Source: Actinernus sp. WN-2022
Lineage: Eukaryota; Cnidaria; Anthozoa; Actiniaria; Actinernidae
NCBI GenBank assembly: GCA_030867875.1
Contig: JAOWCC010000655.1
Coordinates: forward strand, 12,670,269-12,734,268
Direction: 5' to 3'
Length of the DNA: 64,000 nucleotides
Shown: piece after piece, positions 22,665 to 31,107 of the stretch
How the letters are laid out: the number at the start of each line of letters is the position of its first letter
How positions within the stretch are numbered: position 1 is the first letter of the stretch
Notes under the pieces: model-generated
What the model was told of the DNA's origin: nothing
Database searches by the model: none
Seen by the model: only the letters and a program-made list of their open reading frames with translations
Translations under genes and position numbers: made by a program

Positions 22665-25600
22665 GATAATCAATCTTTATTTGTCTACGGTAGCTAGCCA
22701 CATTCACATCAATGGTTTACATGTAGGCCGTAAACTGACACCTGACTCGCAAACATTAAATGGGTTGAATCCATCGCATTAAATTTAATGTTGTGGGTTG
22801 AACCCTGGCCAAATTATAATCTAAACAATCTCACAAAAATGTCCTCGCATTACAGTCAGAACACGTTGTTTACCTGTGAACCCTAGCTCTGGGTTGGGTG
22901 AGAACTCGTCTTTTACCTGGGAACCTGTTTACTGACGGTTAGGGTTAGGGTTAGGTTTATGGTTAGGGTTAGGATTATTATTTTTAAAAGTGAGGGTCGT
23001 TCCATCGCAAGTTTATGTGGCTCATTGGTAAAGATCTGGTCTTCCACACCGAAGGTCTTGTGTTCAAACCTCGCCGCGTGAATCGAAAGGTAAGATATAA
23101 AAGTAAGATATAAAAGTAGGATATAAAAGTAAGATATATTAATTAGACAAATTGAACTTAGAGAGGTATAATGCCGAAAGGAGTTAGTATACTGGGAAGG
23201 GATAAGAAGATCGTAAAAGAAATTAAATTTATTTTTATGACTATGTCCATACGTGACATTGCTTAGATTATTATTCGGCGTTGGTTCAACCCAAAACATT
23301 ACCCTAGACGCATTTCGGCCGTTTCATATCAAACTTCCGTTTAACTAAACGTCACTAGACGTGAGTCACGCTCACGCCCCCTCCGGGAGTTTACTCAACT
23401 GTTCGCCAAAATTATGCAATTTTCTTGCAATTTTATGCCTCGTAAATAAAAAACTAAAAAAACCTACGAACGGAATACAAAACAATAATGTCTTTTCTCT
23501 GTAGTTTTAATAGTTTAAACCCCATAGTCGCTTATTCTCCGCGGCTAATTTGCAATTGTTTTCGACCGGTTGAGTCAAAATGTACAAGGCGTTCTTCTAT
23601 TTCTGGGCATATGCCAGGGAAGTCTGGGCTATAAAAGGCTGGGAAAAGAACCAATCAAAAACCTACAACCGAATTCAATTAATCTATCGAATTTCCCGCG
23701 TTTTGATGTATAGTTTGCCCTCATTCGTAACGAATAAGCGCGGTCAAAATGACAACGAAAATCTTGCATCTGCTTGCAATACTTGTTCTTCCTGTCGTCG
23801 AAGCGCTCGGGGAGCAACATACTGGAAATGCTGGCTCACAACGCGCTGAATGTCCATCTTTTATGCACGAAATTAACAAGTAAGTATAGTTGTACTATAA
23901 ATATTGGAGTTTATTTTACACTGTGGCTAGATACTTGGCGGCCGGGAACGGTTTTCAAAATACTTGATACCTGGCAGTCTAATTCAAACTATTGTATCTT
24001 TGTTTAGATTGAAGTAAACAGTCCCTAAGATGGCTGTCTGAGATTTCGATTAGAGTAATTCCCTTGTCCTCGGCTGTAGCACGGACACATTTCGTGACAC
24101 TAATAATATTAAGCAAACATTGATAAGCAAACACTGGTGTTATGAGTCGAATTTAGGACTTATATTTACTGCTGATAGACAGTCTTAGTTTCTTTCTGTA
24201 AAATATTTTGCTGTCGACGTTGTGAGTCCTCCCTCGAACATATCCTGTTCAACACAAACCTCTATCCGGAAAAGCTGGATCGTCCCGCTTTCGATCGTCT
24301 CAGAATATAATGTTCTCTTAACTTCTCGATATAATCCAGCAAAATAAGACTAACCGGTTTGTCAGGGAAACTCTGAACTGTCTGAAGGAACACTAAGGTC
24401 TTTCAATGCGAATACTTATAATAAGAGCGGGCTATATATATAATTTCATCACCGAATGGTATCCACTTATCATTATTTTTACTCGCTCCCCCATCATAAA
24501 GTTTATTATCCTTTTTGGCTTTTTCCTCATTATTGGTGACGAATTCGACGAAATCGACGAAATCTCGTCGATAAATTTTATATTGCATAGGCGTTTTGGA
24601 TTCACGTTTGACTTCTGTGTTGACAGTCGTCTGCTTTATTTCTTTAAACGACTACATTACGCATGCGGAATACGGAAATAAGCTGTCTGCACTGGCTTGG
24701 ACACTAGCAAGAGCAAATGTTATCGCTTGTATGGGATAAGTTTCATATGTTTTGTTTTGAAAATTGCACTATTGTTTGATATATGCTCTGATTGGTTGGT
24801 TAACAAGTCTTACTCCATGTGTACCAATAGGCCTTTTGCAGCTAACAGTCACGTGCTGATATAATACTTCGTTAAAGAAACGAGAGACCTTTTGCAGGAA
24901 CGAGCCGATATACTATTTGAATGACGAACGAATAAATCGAGCTCGTGATCCCATGGGAAACGTTTTTCTAGAGGGCAATAGGACGTTTGCATGATTGCAT
25001 CACATACTACAACTACCAGAACTCTGCGAGAATCCTTTTGTTCCTCTAAATTGTACAATTGGCTTGGAATTCTCAAAGGAGTTGAGAAATTTGAATGACA
25101 AAGAGAATTTGAAAAGGATCCTGGTGGTTGTAGTAAAATGACGTCATAGTGAAAATGTCCTATTACAATCTTCAAAAATACACTTTTATGAAGGTCGACA
25201 ATCGATTGGAGGTGGAAAATAGCATTTACAATCACGTGATCATATCCTGCAGAAGGCACATTATCACAGACATACTGAATTGAATCTAATTCTCTATTTA
25301 TATACGGTAGCTATACATTCATATAAATGGTTTACAACTAGGCCGTCATCCTAGTCTAATTAAGAATATAAACTGTTATCCATTGAAGCATCAAAAACTA
25401 GAAAACTGTTTTATTATTTAACTTTTACCTATTACTAAAGTTGCTAGCTATTATCTAGTAAAGAAGCTTAAAATGTAATAATATTATTTAATATATAATT
25501 TTCGATGAAATACCAGGGTATATCTCTTTCTAAAAAGTGATATCTTCACACGTGAATATATCACTTGAACATATGAATTGCTTTCAAAGATTTCTAGCCT

Positions 25601-28600
25601 TTTTGGTAAGAGATTGAAACTGGTATTTCATCGATAATTATATATTAAACAGAACATTACATGGCCGCTTGGAGATACGGATTTTATCTTCTCGTGTTGA
25701 TGAAATATCTTACTCGTTCGCTGCTCTCACTCGTAAGATAGTTTATCAACACTCAAGATAAAATACGTATCTCCGCGCGGCCATGTCATATCCTCTATTA
25801 CTCTAATAAATTACTAAAATTACTAAATACTAACTGATTAGTTATTTGTAAATGTTTATCTAATGATAGGCGACAAGTAGAAATAATAAATGCAGGAGCC
25901 TAGATGTAAAACTTCCCAGAGATTCCGCATACTTTATATCGTCAGGTAAAGAGTTCCAAATGTTTGCTTTATGATCTGTGGTCAAGCCACCGAGCCTTTT
26001 ATGCCAAGGGTTTTATGGATACTGATACGATTTCCCTGAGCCAAGTAAAGCAAATAATTTAAAAATAAAATCGTGGTATGAATTATAGATTACGATAAGT
26101 AAGAACTAGCAGACGTTAATATCGGGTAGTTGGAAGGTCAGTTAGTACCCTGGTTACCAGAGGCCCGAAAGTTGCGAGTCTCCTACGGATCTGGCTATCA
26201 ACCCCAGGTCCACTCGGTTACTTCGGTCACTGTGGCCTCTGGAACCAGGGTAGTCAGTTAGTTACTGAGAGCTAGAAGCTCTGGGGCGGTCGGGGGGAGT
26301 TCGAAGTGATTTCCAGTGTGGGATTATCAAAGTTTTTACCTTCTTGTCTGTGTGTGTGGGATAGGGGTGGGTGGGGTAAAAAAATATTTCATGTACACGA
26401 ATATGACAACAACAACAACCTTTATTTACCCCAAAAAAATAACAGAGATGATTTACAGAAATAGCATGATTACAAGATTAGGGGTACTGGAAACCCAAAA
26501 TAACCTTAGAGGGCTAAAAATGCTAGTTTACAAGAATATATTACAATGTTTCGGTCGGGACACCTATACACAAAGCACACACATACACTAATCAACCAAT
26601 AATCTTCTAATAATTAAAATTAAGCTATGTATAAACAATAATAATAATAAATGTTAATTTAAATATAGAGGATAATATTAATATATTATAAATAAAATAA
26701 TAAGGAAGATGTTGCAAATCAGATTTGTCATCTTAGAAGCAATGAAGTAAACATTTAGGGCTAGTAACCTTCAATAAAATTAAGTTTCATTTTATCTTTA
26801 AGTGATGAAATTGGGAAAGTTTTATATTTTCATCAATGGAATATGCGCAAAGGCCTCAGGATTCTCTGTTCACATGTATAAATGAGTGGATAAACAGGTT
26901 GAGCCACTCAAGATTTACACATCCGGGAGCCTGTAGTATTATGATGTATTAATAAAATTAAATAGAAGTAATGAAATTGAGATAATTAATATTTATTTTA
27001 ATATACTACAGTCTGTTAAATTACAAAAGTTTATAAATAAAGAAATAAAGAAATAAACACACAAATAAACAAATAAATAAGAATGTCATCTTGATCAATG
27101 TAGTTTCTTATTTCTTTTTCCATTTATAGGTACTACTTTATAACAAACTGCTTCCTTCTCCTTGAAATTTGGCTTCTTACAAACATGTTGATCTTTACTA
27201 AGATCTCTGAAAATATAGCTTGTTACACATAACCCACATTACCTGTGCAGTGTGTACCATTCTTCTTGTATCCTGCAGGGCAGGAACATTCATACGATCC
27301 CTTGGTGTTAGTACATGTGGCGTTTCTTGCACATAGGTGAGATCCTGATGCGCACTCATCAACATCTAAGTGATACAATACAAGACATAAATGTTTATAC
27401 ATTTCAATCTGTTACAGACACATTACTTGATATCATAATTTGTTTTTATTTGCTTACAATGTCCGATTTTTAATTCATATTGAAAGATTTTCAAGTATGA
27501 TAATATTTTTATAGATTCATTGTTTGTCCACGTATAGAAGAAACTACATAAACTATTTTGGAGTATTATGTTTTATTTAGAACCTGATATCAAAATACGA
27601 GTTTGCTTTTCGGTTCTTGCCATAGTAACATAGATCGGTTTAACTTTGCAACATGTATTTGATCAAAACGAAAAACGTATTTTTGGTATCTAAACGCTAA
27701 TAGTAATGATTAGTAGAAACATCCTAGTATGTGTCATGCATTTATTCGAGTTGTTAAGGTATGCCACACAATATAACTTCCCATACATAACCTCGTTACC
27801 TGTACAGTTGGTACCATTTTTCTTGTATCCTGCAGGGCAGGAACATTCATACGATCCCTTGGTGTTAGTGCATGTGGTACCTCTTGCACATAAGTGAGTT
27901 CCTGATGCGCACTCGTCAACATCTAAACAATAACATGACTTAGTTATTATTTTTACAAACACATTAGTCAATATCTTTCAATTTCGGTTTTACATATGGT
28001 CTAGATTTTAACCAGTCTTTATTTTTGCATGGTCAATTACCTCATGTATTGGTAATACCTGCTAAATTCGTTGCTCTTTCATTCTCAATATAGTATGCTT
28101 CAACTTCTCGTTTAATCCACAAATGTCTCACGTTTCTCAATACTATTGACTGACCTTCCATTGTCATATTACACACGACGTGTAACGGCTTGTTTGAGTT
28201 TTCTGGGTCAATCCAGTATCGACCAGATTTTGATCCAGGATAGCTTAACTTGATCTCCTTGCATGTATTACCCGGAAGTTCAGGAATGGACCCCAACGGC
28301 ACTACGGATTGCCGCAAAGAAAGATATATGATTATTTTCAATTGAGTTAATAAAACATTTACGTATTAATACTGCACACAATGCATTTTGTTAATTAACA
28401 AATAGAAGACAGTTCTCCTGGTGTTCTTTTAAATGATGCACGCTCGAGGTCTTGAAATGATGCACGAGCGGAACGCAGTTTTCAAGACCTTGAAAGTGCA
28501 TTAATATTGATAGCACCACAGGAAAAACCAAAGTCTATTTGTTTTATAATATACAATTCAACGTACATGAAAATAATCATTTATTCAAATGGTAAAGCTG

Positions 28601-31023
28601 CTTTGAATATGTGAAAAAGGTCGGAGAATCAATGACGGAAGCAAAAGAAAGCCATGCTGAAGTCGTTTTAAAAATTTCTCGTCACAGATTGGATAAAGTA
28701 GCAAACTGTCAATGTTAATACTGAAGAATATTCCGTTACTAATTGGCTAGAATGTGTTCACGCGGAATGTATATTATAAAACTAAATAATAGATTGGTAA
28801 TAAAGATAACTCTACACTAAAGGTTATAGGTGATTGTAAATAATACTATACAGTCATAAGATGGATATTCCCATGTGTTGTGCCGCCGGATAACGTCGGT
28901 GTAATGCATCATGGCAGGAGCCCATTACCAGGAACGTACCTATGTGATGGGTAGCGCCCACAGCACAGTCGATGATGTGGCTATTTATAGTCGCGAAGTT
29001 CTGGTATGCGATTACGTTGTCTTTGTTCTCTTGCGCTTTAGTATTTTTAGCAGTTTCAACCGTGCTAATTACATTTTTTTAGTGCATCCTGATTGGTTAA
29101 AAGTGACGGCCTTGGTTTCTTCTCACGGGAAACACAAAGCTAAAAATAGCTACATCATCTGTTCTGCTGTTGGACAGACCTAATCTGGGAGATGCACGCT
29201 CCTGGTAATGACCTAATATGGAGATGCACGCTCCTGGTAATGACCTAACATGGAGATGCACGCTCCTGGTAATGACCTAATATGGAGATGCACGCTCCTG
29301 GTAATGACCTAATATGGAGATGCACGCTCCTGGTAATAACCTAATATGGAGATGCACGCTCCTGGTAATGGGCTCCTGATCATGGCTAAATTGATAAATT
29401 TACTTTACTATTAGTTATTACGTTTATTATAATGTTAAATATTATTTACATTGTCTATTAATTTATTTGATAGATTCAAAATAGTTTGTAATATTTTAGT
29501 ATATTTTAGCATAATCTGTAACCTGACTCAGGGTACCTGACTCGTTTAGTTTTTCCTAAAGCTATTTCAGGTATCCTAACACTCTCTCTTCTCGATAATC
29601 TTTGTTTATGTTTTATATTGTAAAAATGAGTGTAAATTAATATATTTGTTGTCGTTGTTGTTGTAACAGCATTCCAATCTTTGTGTTCTTAGTTTAAGGT
29701 GTCTCGATAGAAACTCCGAAGCCACTTTGCAATTTTAAACAAATTGTATAACTTTATGATGTTTGCTTGATTCTACTCAAGTTTTCACAACCGGTATGCA
29801 CTTTATTGATACAACTGTTAGTGTCAAAATATTGACCCGATCACACATACTAATGACGTAATTGTGACGTCAGTGAACACCACTTTTTTACATTTTGAGC
29901 CAATACTCGATCTAGTTAGCAATGTTTCACATACCAAAAACTCCGTTCAAGAAAAATCAACATTGACGGAGAAATAGCAAAAGGCAGTTTTCAACCGCAA
30001 ATAAAAGGTTCTGTTTGATTGACAGTAGATCAATTAACACATGGCATGTGCTCACTAATCCATATACAGAAAATGCAAGAGAGCTAGCGCGTAATTCATT
30101 TCATCTACGAGTGTCATTTCCAGAACTAGTTTCTAAAGGTGAGAACATGATCGAATTTATAAGGTGCCGAACATAAAATATCAATACTTTCTCGTCGGGG
30201 CCGGGGCATTTGATCCGCGGAGAAGCTACAGACAGTGGGGAATTGAACATGTAAAAGACCCACATAGTGGGCAATTTGACCGTATTTAAAAAAAAGTCAA
30301 ATGCCCATGGATCTGCCCGGAGAGGGGATGATCGCTTTTGGAAGCGACTCATTAACATAAGCAAGTTTGCCGTGTTGTTTCAGACTCATCGGTGGCATTC
30401 ACATTTTCACCAAAATGTTACCCATAGTAAACTGCAGATGGTCCTGTTAGTTTGGTTGAATTCAATGTACAGGAGAAGAAATGAGAGCGAGAACAAAATT
30501 TCAAAACGGCTTAACCCCCTTAACTTCATGTGCGCGAATATCACATCAAAATTTTAATCTAGTTGGGTAAAATTACAAAAGATAGGCTGTTTTTATTCCT
30601 TTAACTATTCGCTAACTGATTATTAAATTAATTAGTTAGTGATTGTATTATGTCTATGATTATCGTTAGGAATTAGTATTATTATAAGATATTTGTGAAT
30701 CACTCACCCGCATCACCTTGCTCAATATAGTAGCCGCCTTGATAGAACACTAAGTCATCTGGTCTGGCTTCTTTCGTTCGGTTATTCAGCTCACATATCT
30801 TTCTGTCGAATCGGAAATTATGGCTCTGACATCGCTTTTCGAGGTTGCATTCCTTGTTGCATAGAATCTGAGTACTGTCCATGATGACTCGAAACACGTG
30901 ATTCACAAGAATGCTGCCCGAGACGGAATAAACAGATCCACGGCATTCCTGGGCCTTCGCTCGCAATGATGTCAGCACAACCACGTGCAGAACAGCCACG
31001 TGGAAACACCGTACTCTCATCTC
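13197..31023 (-). CDS. Secreted PAN / EGF / fibrinogen-domain protein, seven coding exons, 452 aa
   Basis: Coding exons are 31020-30708, 28301-28155, 27922-27800, 27365-27243, 22618-22530, 21740-21449 and 13468-13197. All have GT-AG borders, and all six junction phases fit (1,1,1,1,0,1). Total coding length is 1359 nt. Domain order: signal peptide (about residues 1-24), PAN/apple domain (about 25-105), a short Cys module resembling the start of a fibrinogen or collagen C-propeptide domain ([10 protein letters not shown]), two calcium-binding EGF domains (DVDEC each), then a fibrinogen C-terminal domain with [18 protein letters not shown] (the usual calcium site) and [20 protein letters not shown] (the disulfide loop). 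Such proteins are extracellular and often bind glycans or acetylated ligands, as ficolins do; the ligand here is unknown. A 3' splice site (tttttcag) 3 nt before the start ATG implies a non-coding first exon upstream that I cannot place. Confidence 0.85.
13486..13973. other. Intron 6, right-hand end
   Basis: No coding sequence. A plus-strand TATA-like and octamer-like cluster (gggcggggtataaaa, then atgcaaat) lies at about 13780-13805, but no ORF follows it. Confidence 0.35.
13974..14139. mobile_element. MITE with CAGGGGTGGATCCAGGGT ends
   Basis: 166-bp element with terminal inverted repeats CAGGGGTGGATCCAGGGT and ACCCTGGATCCACCCCTG. The type resembles hAT-related short elements. Flanks tagagcg and tagcgg are similar but not a clean duplication. 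Confidence 0.7.
14938..15195. repeat. Left terminal inverted repeat of the mini-Polinton
   Basis: About 258 bp that pairs with 19970-19257 after removing the inserted MITE. Shared blocks include GGTTGAATACATAATTAG, GGTGAATACGTAATTAGGAG, GGGATCCTATTG and ATCGGCCCTGAATCC-like sequence. Confidence 0.8.
15221..15481 (+). CDS. PC4/Sub1-like single-strand DNA-binding protein, 86 aa
   Basis: ATG at 15221 (an upstream TTG is in frame). The core [28 protein letters not shown] and [10 protein letters not shown] follows the beta strands and helix of the PC4 family (GKxxIxIRxY, then GIxLxxxQWxxLK, then IxxxDDA). PC4 proteins bind single-stranded DNA and act in transcription or replication; in a mobile element a replication or late-expression role is an inference. 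The frame is intact. It lies just inside the left terminal repeat in a block missing from the right arm. Confidence 0.7.
   Translation: MEVIYKLGPRGYHASANIFHGKMRVHIRKYIQGQNKKCPTKEEIALTVDEWINLKAIVNELDDPIETITQNPEDPDYEAFERKNPR
15506..15676 (+). CDS. Small acidic ORF, 56 aa
   Basis: ATG 15506 to TGA 15674-15676, 25 nt after the PC4-like stop, same strand. Acidic ([26 protein letters not shown]). No known motif. The position suggests co-transcription with the PC4-like ORF. Confidence 0.45.
   Translation: MEAFRPTLQRQNAIMQTSVVKEEPVEIVETSPMTTEIGDIDPNDIQQEEIPNVTFG
15757..16125. repeat. Inner inverted repeat, left arm
   Basis: About 370 bp pairing with 18905-19256 (shared blocks: GTAAAACATACCTCGCAATA, CAAAATCCGGTATGG, GGCCTATTGTTTGGAGG, ACAATTAACATAATCAAC). 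On the right arm this continues the outer terminal repeat directly; on the left arm the PC4 block intervenes. Both arms contain AATAAA-type sites and may hold convergent transcript ends. Confidence 0.75.
16185..16991 (-). CDS. Acidic protein with Cys-rich C-terminus, 268 aa
   Basis: ATG at 16991. The N-terminus is Ser/Asp/Glu-rich ([17 protein letters not shown]), followed by a conserved-looking block ([13 protein letters not shown], then [18 protein letters not shown], then [15 protein letters not shown]). A long Glu/Asn/Ser linker leads to a possible zinc ribbon with CDHC, CPKC and CQHC. The frame is intact. I connect it with cnidarian Polinton-like elements from memory; its function is unknown. 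Confidence 0.55.
   Translation of the reverse strand: MNMKRNIDWESEESDTSSDESEDEEKPIIKNVLDDLPRAVPIKDASDLLHSMAVSKDILFWTPRGELLRSKHIIPVTNIAALVEYVLLPYNKDLLRPRALNTSIEGLAELGINNRLIHNKKVLSDPIKKERTYQQNEETSSSEQEESQNENESQESDNNSDAENQDSTIANEEEHSSDEEDSEDNNEHKTNASCDHCNSTNVHATGVVGCPKCLWNDILLDPITTCTIYENEFTLTIKSVKNILVRCQHCQTARQIHPKSKKEQTPNK
17044..17333 (-). pseudogene. Broken small basic ORF of the Polinton set
   Basis: Two overlapping frames share one product: 17333-17112 starts [12 protein letters not shown] and LHLFASC, and the other frame ends [18 protein letters not shown]. The basic head and glycine/hydrophobic tail resemble a small ORF usually found beside the ATPase in these elements. At least one frameshift breaks it. 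The assignment rests on memory of the pattern, not on a search. Confidence 0.45.
17460..18291 (+). pseudogene. Polinton-type packaging ATPase (FtsK/HerA, A32-like), broken, with N-terminal zinc finger
   Basis: The reading starts in a C2H2 finger (CPECGE, then [15 protein letters not shown]) with a TAA at 17483-17485 inside it. It continues [16 protein letters not shown], where the Walker A GxTGSGKT is degraded, then [14 protein letters not shown] frameshift near 17827 leads to the Walker B LIAIDDQ, then [20 protein letters not shown] and [10 protein letters not shown]. In Polintons this enzyme is thought to pump DNA into capsids. The stop, the frameshift and the damaged P-loop make this copy inactive. 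Confidence 0.8.
18354..18842 (+). CDS. Pro/Ser/Thr-rich ORF with basic tail, 162 aa
   Basis: Follows the ATPase remnant on the same strand. Contains two similar segments ([16 protein letters not shown] and [15 protein letters not shown]) and a basic C-terminus ([17 protein letters not shown], then [13 protein letters not shown]). No family recognised. The position matches the small ORF downstream of the ATPase in related elements, possibly a structural or DNA-binding protein. Confidence 0.4.
   Translation: MRYKHQMSRYPVPATLPPGIATQPQEQEIADTPITAQQVFANLDSAEPATVPYSAKVYQSPATNISLSSLSSPTIPLQLLIDSSEPATVPFQRKHTNPHFFVFFVLFNQNTTLPAAKKSRKRRRWEIKNYLDDDAEESVGPYLKADRIRRSMRIRKPYPYKY
18905..19256. repeat. Inner inverted repeat, right arm
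   Basis: Pairs with 15757-16125. It includes AATAAA at about 18946, a likely 3' end for the ATPase-strand transcript. Confidence 0.75.
19257..19970. repeat. Right terminal inverted repeat of the mini-Polinton, interrupted
   Basis: Pairs with 14938-15195 once the 345-bp TTAA element at 19355-19699 is removed. Inside it, modules reading GCACTTTGTTCAT..GGAAAGACAATAGAT are repeated twice, with GACGTCATCT near the end. Confidence 0.75.
19355..19699. mobile_element. TTAA-flanked MITE inside the Polinton terminal repeat
   Basis: Ends GCAACCAGGACGGCGACGG and, on the minus strand, GCAACCACGACGGCAACG. Exact TTAA duplications lie at 19351-19354 and 19700-19703. The surrounding repeat closes up (agggaccTTAAggtccct), giving the pre-insertion sequence. 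Confidence 0.85.
19971..21448. other. Intron 6, left-hand part
   Basis: No recognised element. The minus frame at 20363-20031 has no supporting motif or clear splice sites. Confidence 0.4.
21449..21740 (-). CDS. Exon 6: fibrinogen domain, N-terminal half
   Basis: 292 nt encoding [18 protein letters not shown], then [12 protein letters not shown] and YRLSLGTYS. These are diagnostic of the fibrinogen-related domain. Acceptor cctatcag, donor CAG|GTAAGC, phase 1 out. Confidence 0.95.
21741..22529. other. Intron 5 of the fibrinogen-domain gene
   Basis: No recognised element. The first 30 or so nt (on the minus strand, 22529-22497) are the intronic half of the minisatellite unit. Confidence 0.5.
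22530..22618 (-). CDS. Exon 5: start of the fibrinogen domain
   Basis: 89 nt encoding [16 protein letters not shown] and [13 protein letters not shown]. The acceptor aattcag at 22619-22620 sits about 11 nt from a (TGAT)n run left by a LINE. Donor AAG|GTAAAG, phase 0. The last part of this exon is the source of the minisatellite at 211-705. Confidence 0.85.
22631..22790 (-). mobile_element. LINE 3' tail ending in (TGAT)n
   Basis: On the minus strand a 3' UTR-like segment (CATGTAAACCATTGATGTG, then TAGCTACCGTAGACAAATAAA) ends in a (TGAT/GATT)n run at 22631-22665. A related tail lies at 25282-25350. It is a 5'-truncated insertion directly upstream of the exon 5 acceptor. Confidence 0.55.
22937..22972. 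repeat. Interstitial telomere-type repeat
   Basis: About five TTAGGG units with one variant (ggttagggttagggttagg, then gtttat, then ggttagggttagg). TTAGGG is the telomere repeat of cnidarians and vertebrates. The tract is short and internal. Confidence 0.75.
23011..23140 (+). mobile_element. tRNA-Gly-derived SINE or tRNA pseudogene with 13-bp tail repeats
   Basis: A-box-like TGGCTCATTGGTAAAGA, an anticodon-loop-like CTTCCAC (TCC, Gly), and a B-box-like GTTCAAACCTC. Pairing in the stems is incomplete. It is followed from 23090 by about four copies of a 13-bp unit, gtaagatataaaa, as in SINE tails. Confidence 0.5.
23630..23637 (+). promoter_or_regulatory. Candidate TATA box
   Basis: TATAAAAG about 119 nt before the ATG at 23749, a fitting place for the core promoter of the nested secreted-peptide gene. 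Confidence 0.4.
23749..24396 (+). CDS. Possible two-exon gene for a small secreted peptide, 53 aa
   Basis: Exon 1 is 23749-23879 (ATG to AAC AA|GTAAGT). It encodes a clear signal peptide ([17 protein letters not shown]) and a short mature region ([20 protein letters not shown]). The donor matches consensus strongly. A fitting second exon is 24366-24396 (gtttgtcag|GGAAAC to TAA), adding TLNCLKEH and a second Cys. The gene would lie in intron 4 of the fibrinogen-domain gene on the opposite strand. Exon 1 is fairly convincing; the pairing with exon 2 is only one possibility. No family recognised. Confidence 0.4.
24831..25262. mobile_element. MITE, TTTTGCAGGA family, copy 3
   Basis: Left end aggccttttgcag and right end tcctgcagaaggc, inverted copies of each other. 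Contains CACGTGCTGATATAATAC, CCCATGGG and CGACAATCGATTGGAGGTGG, shared with copies 1, 2 and 4. Confidence 0.75.
25493..25650. repeat. Fold-back element
   Basis: Inverted ends tataattttcgatgaaatac and gtatttcatcgataattata, with inner arms around GATATATC-type sequence. Confidence 0.65.
25660..25788. repeat. Long hairpin
   Basis: Inverted arms of about 55 nt: catggccgcttggagatacg with cgtatctccgcgcggccatg, then GATAAAAT and GTTGATAAA blocks. It abuts the previous fold-back. Confidence 0.75.
26146..26252. mobile_element. Short MITE
   Basis: 107 bp with inverted ends TACCCTGGTTACCAGAGGCC and GGCCTCTGGAACCAGGGTA. Confidence 0.7.
26400..26930 (-). mobile_element. LINE 3' tail ending in (GTT)n
   Basis: On the minus strand the sequence ends ggggtaaataaagg followed by (TTG)n at about 26406-26417, a common non-LTR retrotransposon tail. 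The upstream extent is uncertain and no coding part is visible. Confidence 0.4.
27243..27365 (-). CDS. Exon 4: calcium-binding EGF domain 2
   Basis: 123-nt 1-1 exon, nearly identical to exon 3 ([18 protein letters not shown]), so the pair arose by recent exon duplication. Donor ACAG|GTAATG. Confidence 0.9.
27800..27922 (-). CDS. Exon 3: calcium-binding EGF domain 1
   Basis: 123-nt symmetrical 1-1 exon encoding one EGF-CA domain: [12 protein letters not shown], then [16 protein letters not shown] and C. Acceptor tattgtttag, donor ACAG|GTAACG. Confidence 0.9.
28155..28301 (-). CDS. Exon 2: short Cys module
   Basis: Acceptor atccgtag; donor GAAG|GTCAGT. Encodes [30 protein letters not shown] and VVCNMT, the N-terminal strand pattern seen at the start of fibrinogen-type and collagen C-propeptide domains. 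Phase 1 in and out. Confidence 0.8.
28905..29386. mobile_element. Inverted-repeat element containing a 32-bp tandem array
   Basis: Ends GGCAGGAGCCCATTACCAGG and, inverted, GATCAGGAGCCCATTACCAG. The right part has expanded into tandem copies of the terminus. Confidence 0.65.
29183..29357. repeat. 32-bp tandem repeat
   Basis: Five to six copies of gagatgcacgctcctggtaa followed by tgacctaatatg, starting at 29189, 29221, 29253 and so on. Copies differ by single bases. Confidence 0.9.
29387..30707. other. Intron 1 of the fibrinogen-domain gene, left part
   Basis: No recognised element. Frames at 30101-30557 have no coding support. A (GTT/GTC)n stretch lies at about 29645-29665. Confidence 0.4.
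30708..31023 (-). CDS. Exon 1 (coding): signal peptide and PAN domain
   Basis: ATG at 31020, preceded by acceptor tttttcag|GAG. The leader is [19 protein letters not shown], followed by a PAN/apple domain with [11 protein letters not shown], a [16 protein letters not shown]ys core and CELNNRTK. The donor is GG|GTGAGT at 30707; the exon ends in phase 1. Confidence 0.85.
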
Positions 31024-31107
31024 CTGAAAAAGGAATAGAAGTCTCAAGCCAAGACATAACCCGCTTAAAGTTTCTGAAATGATATGTCTTAAATATCACG
31101 TCGCCCT

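Larger units (their letters stand above)
25265..26060 (-). pseudogene. LINE 3' end, interrupted by fold-backs
   Basis: The minus strand at about 26060-25860 reads as the tail of a non-LTR RT ([20 protein letters not shown], then SLPDDIK). A 3' UTR-like tail lies at 25265-25380. Two palindromic elements sit between them. Confidence 0.5.

Noticed and set aside
23011..23085. Functional tRNA-Gly gene
   Set aside because: Stem pairing is incomplete and a SINE-like repeat tail follows, so I call it a SINE or pseudogene.
29183..29357. 32-bp repeats, CRISPR-like in length
   Set aside because: No spacers; the unit contains the terminus of a MITE.
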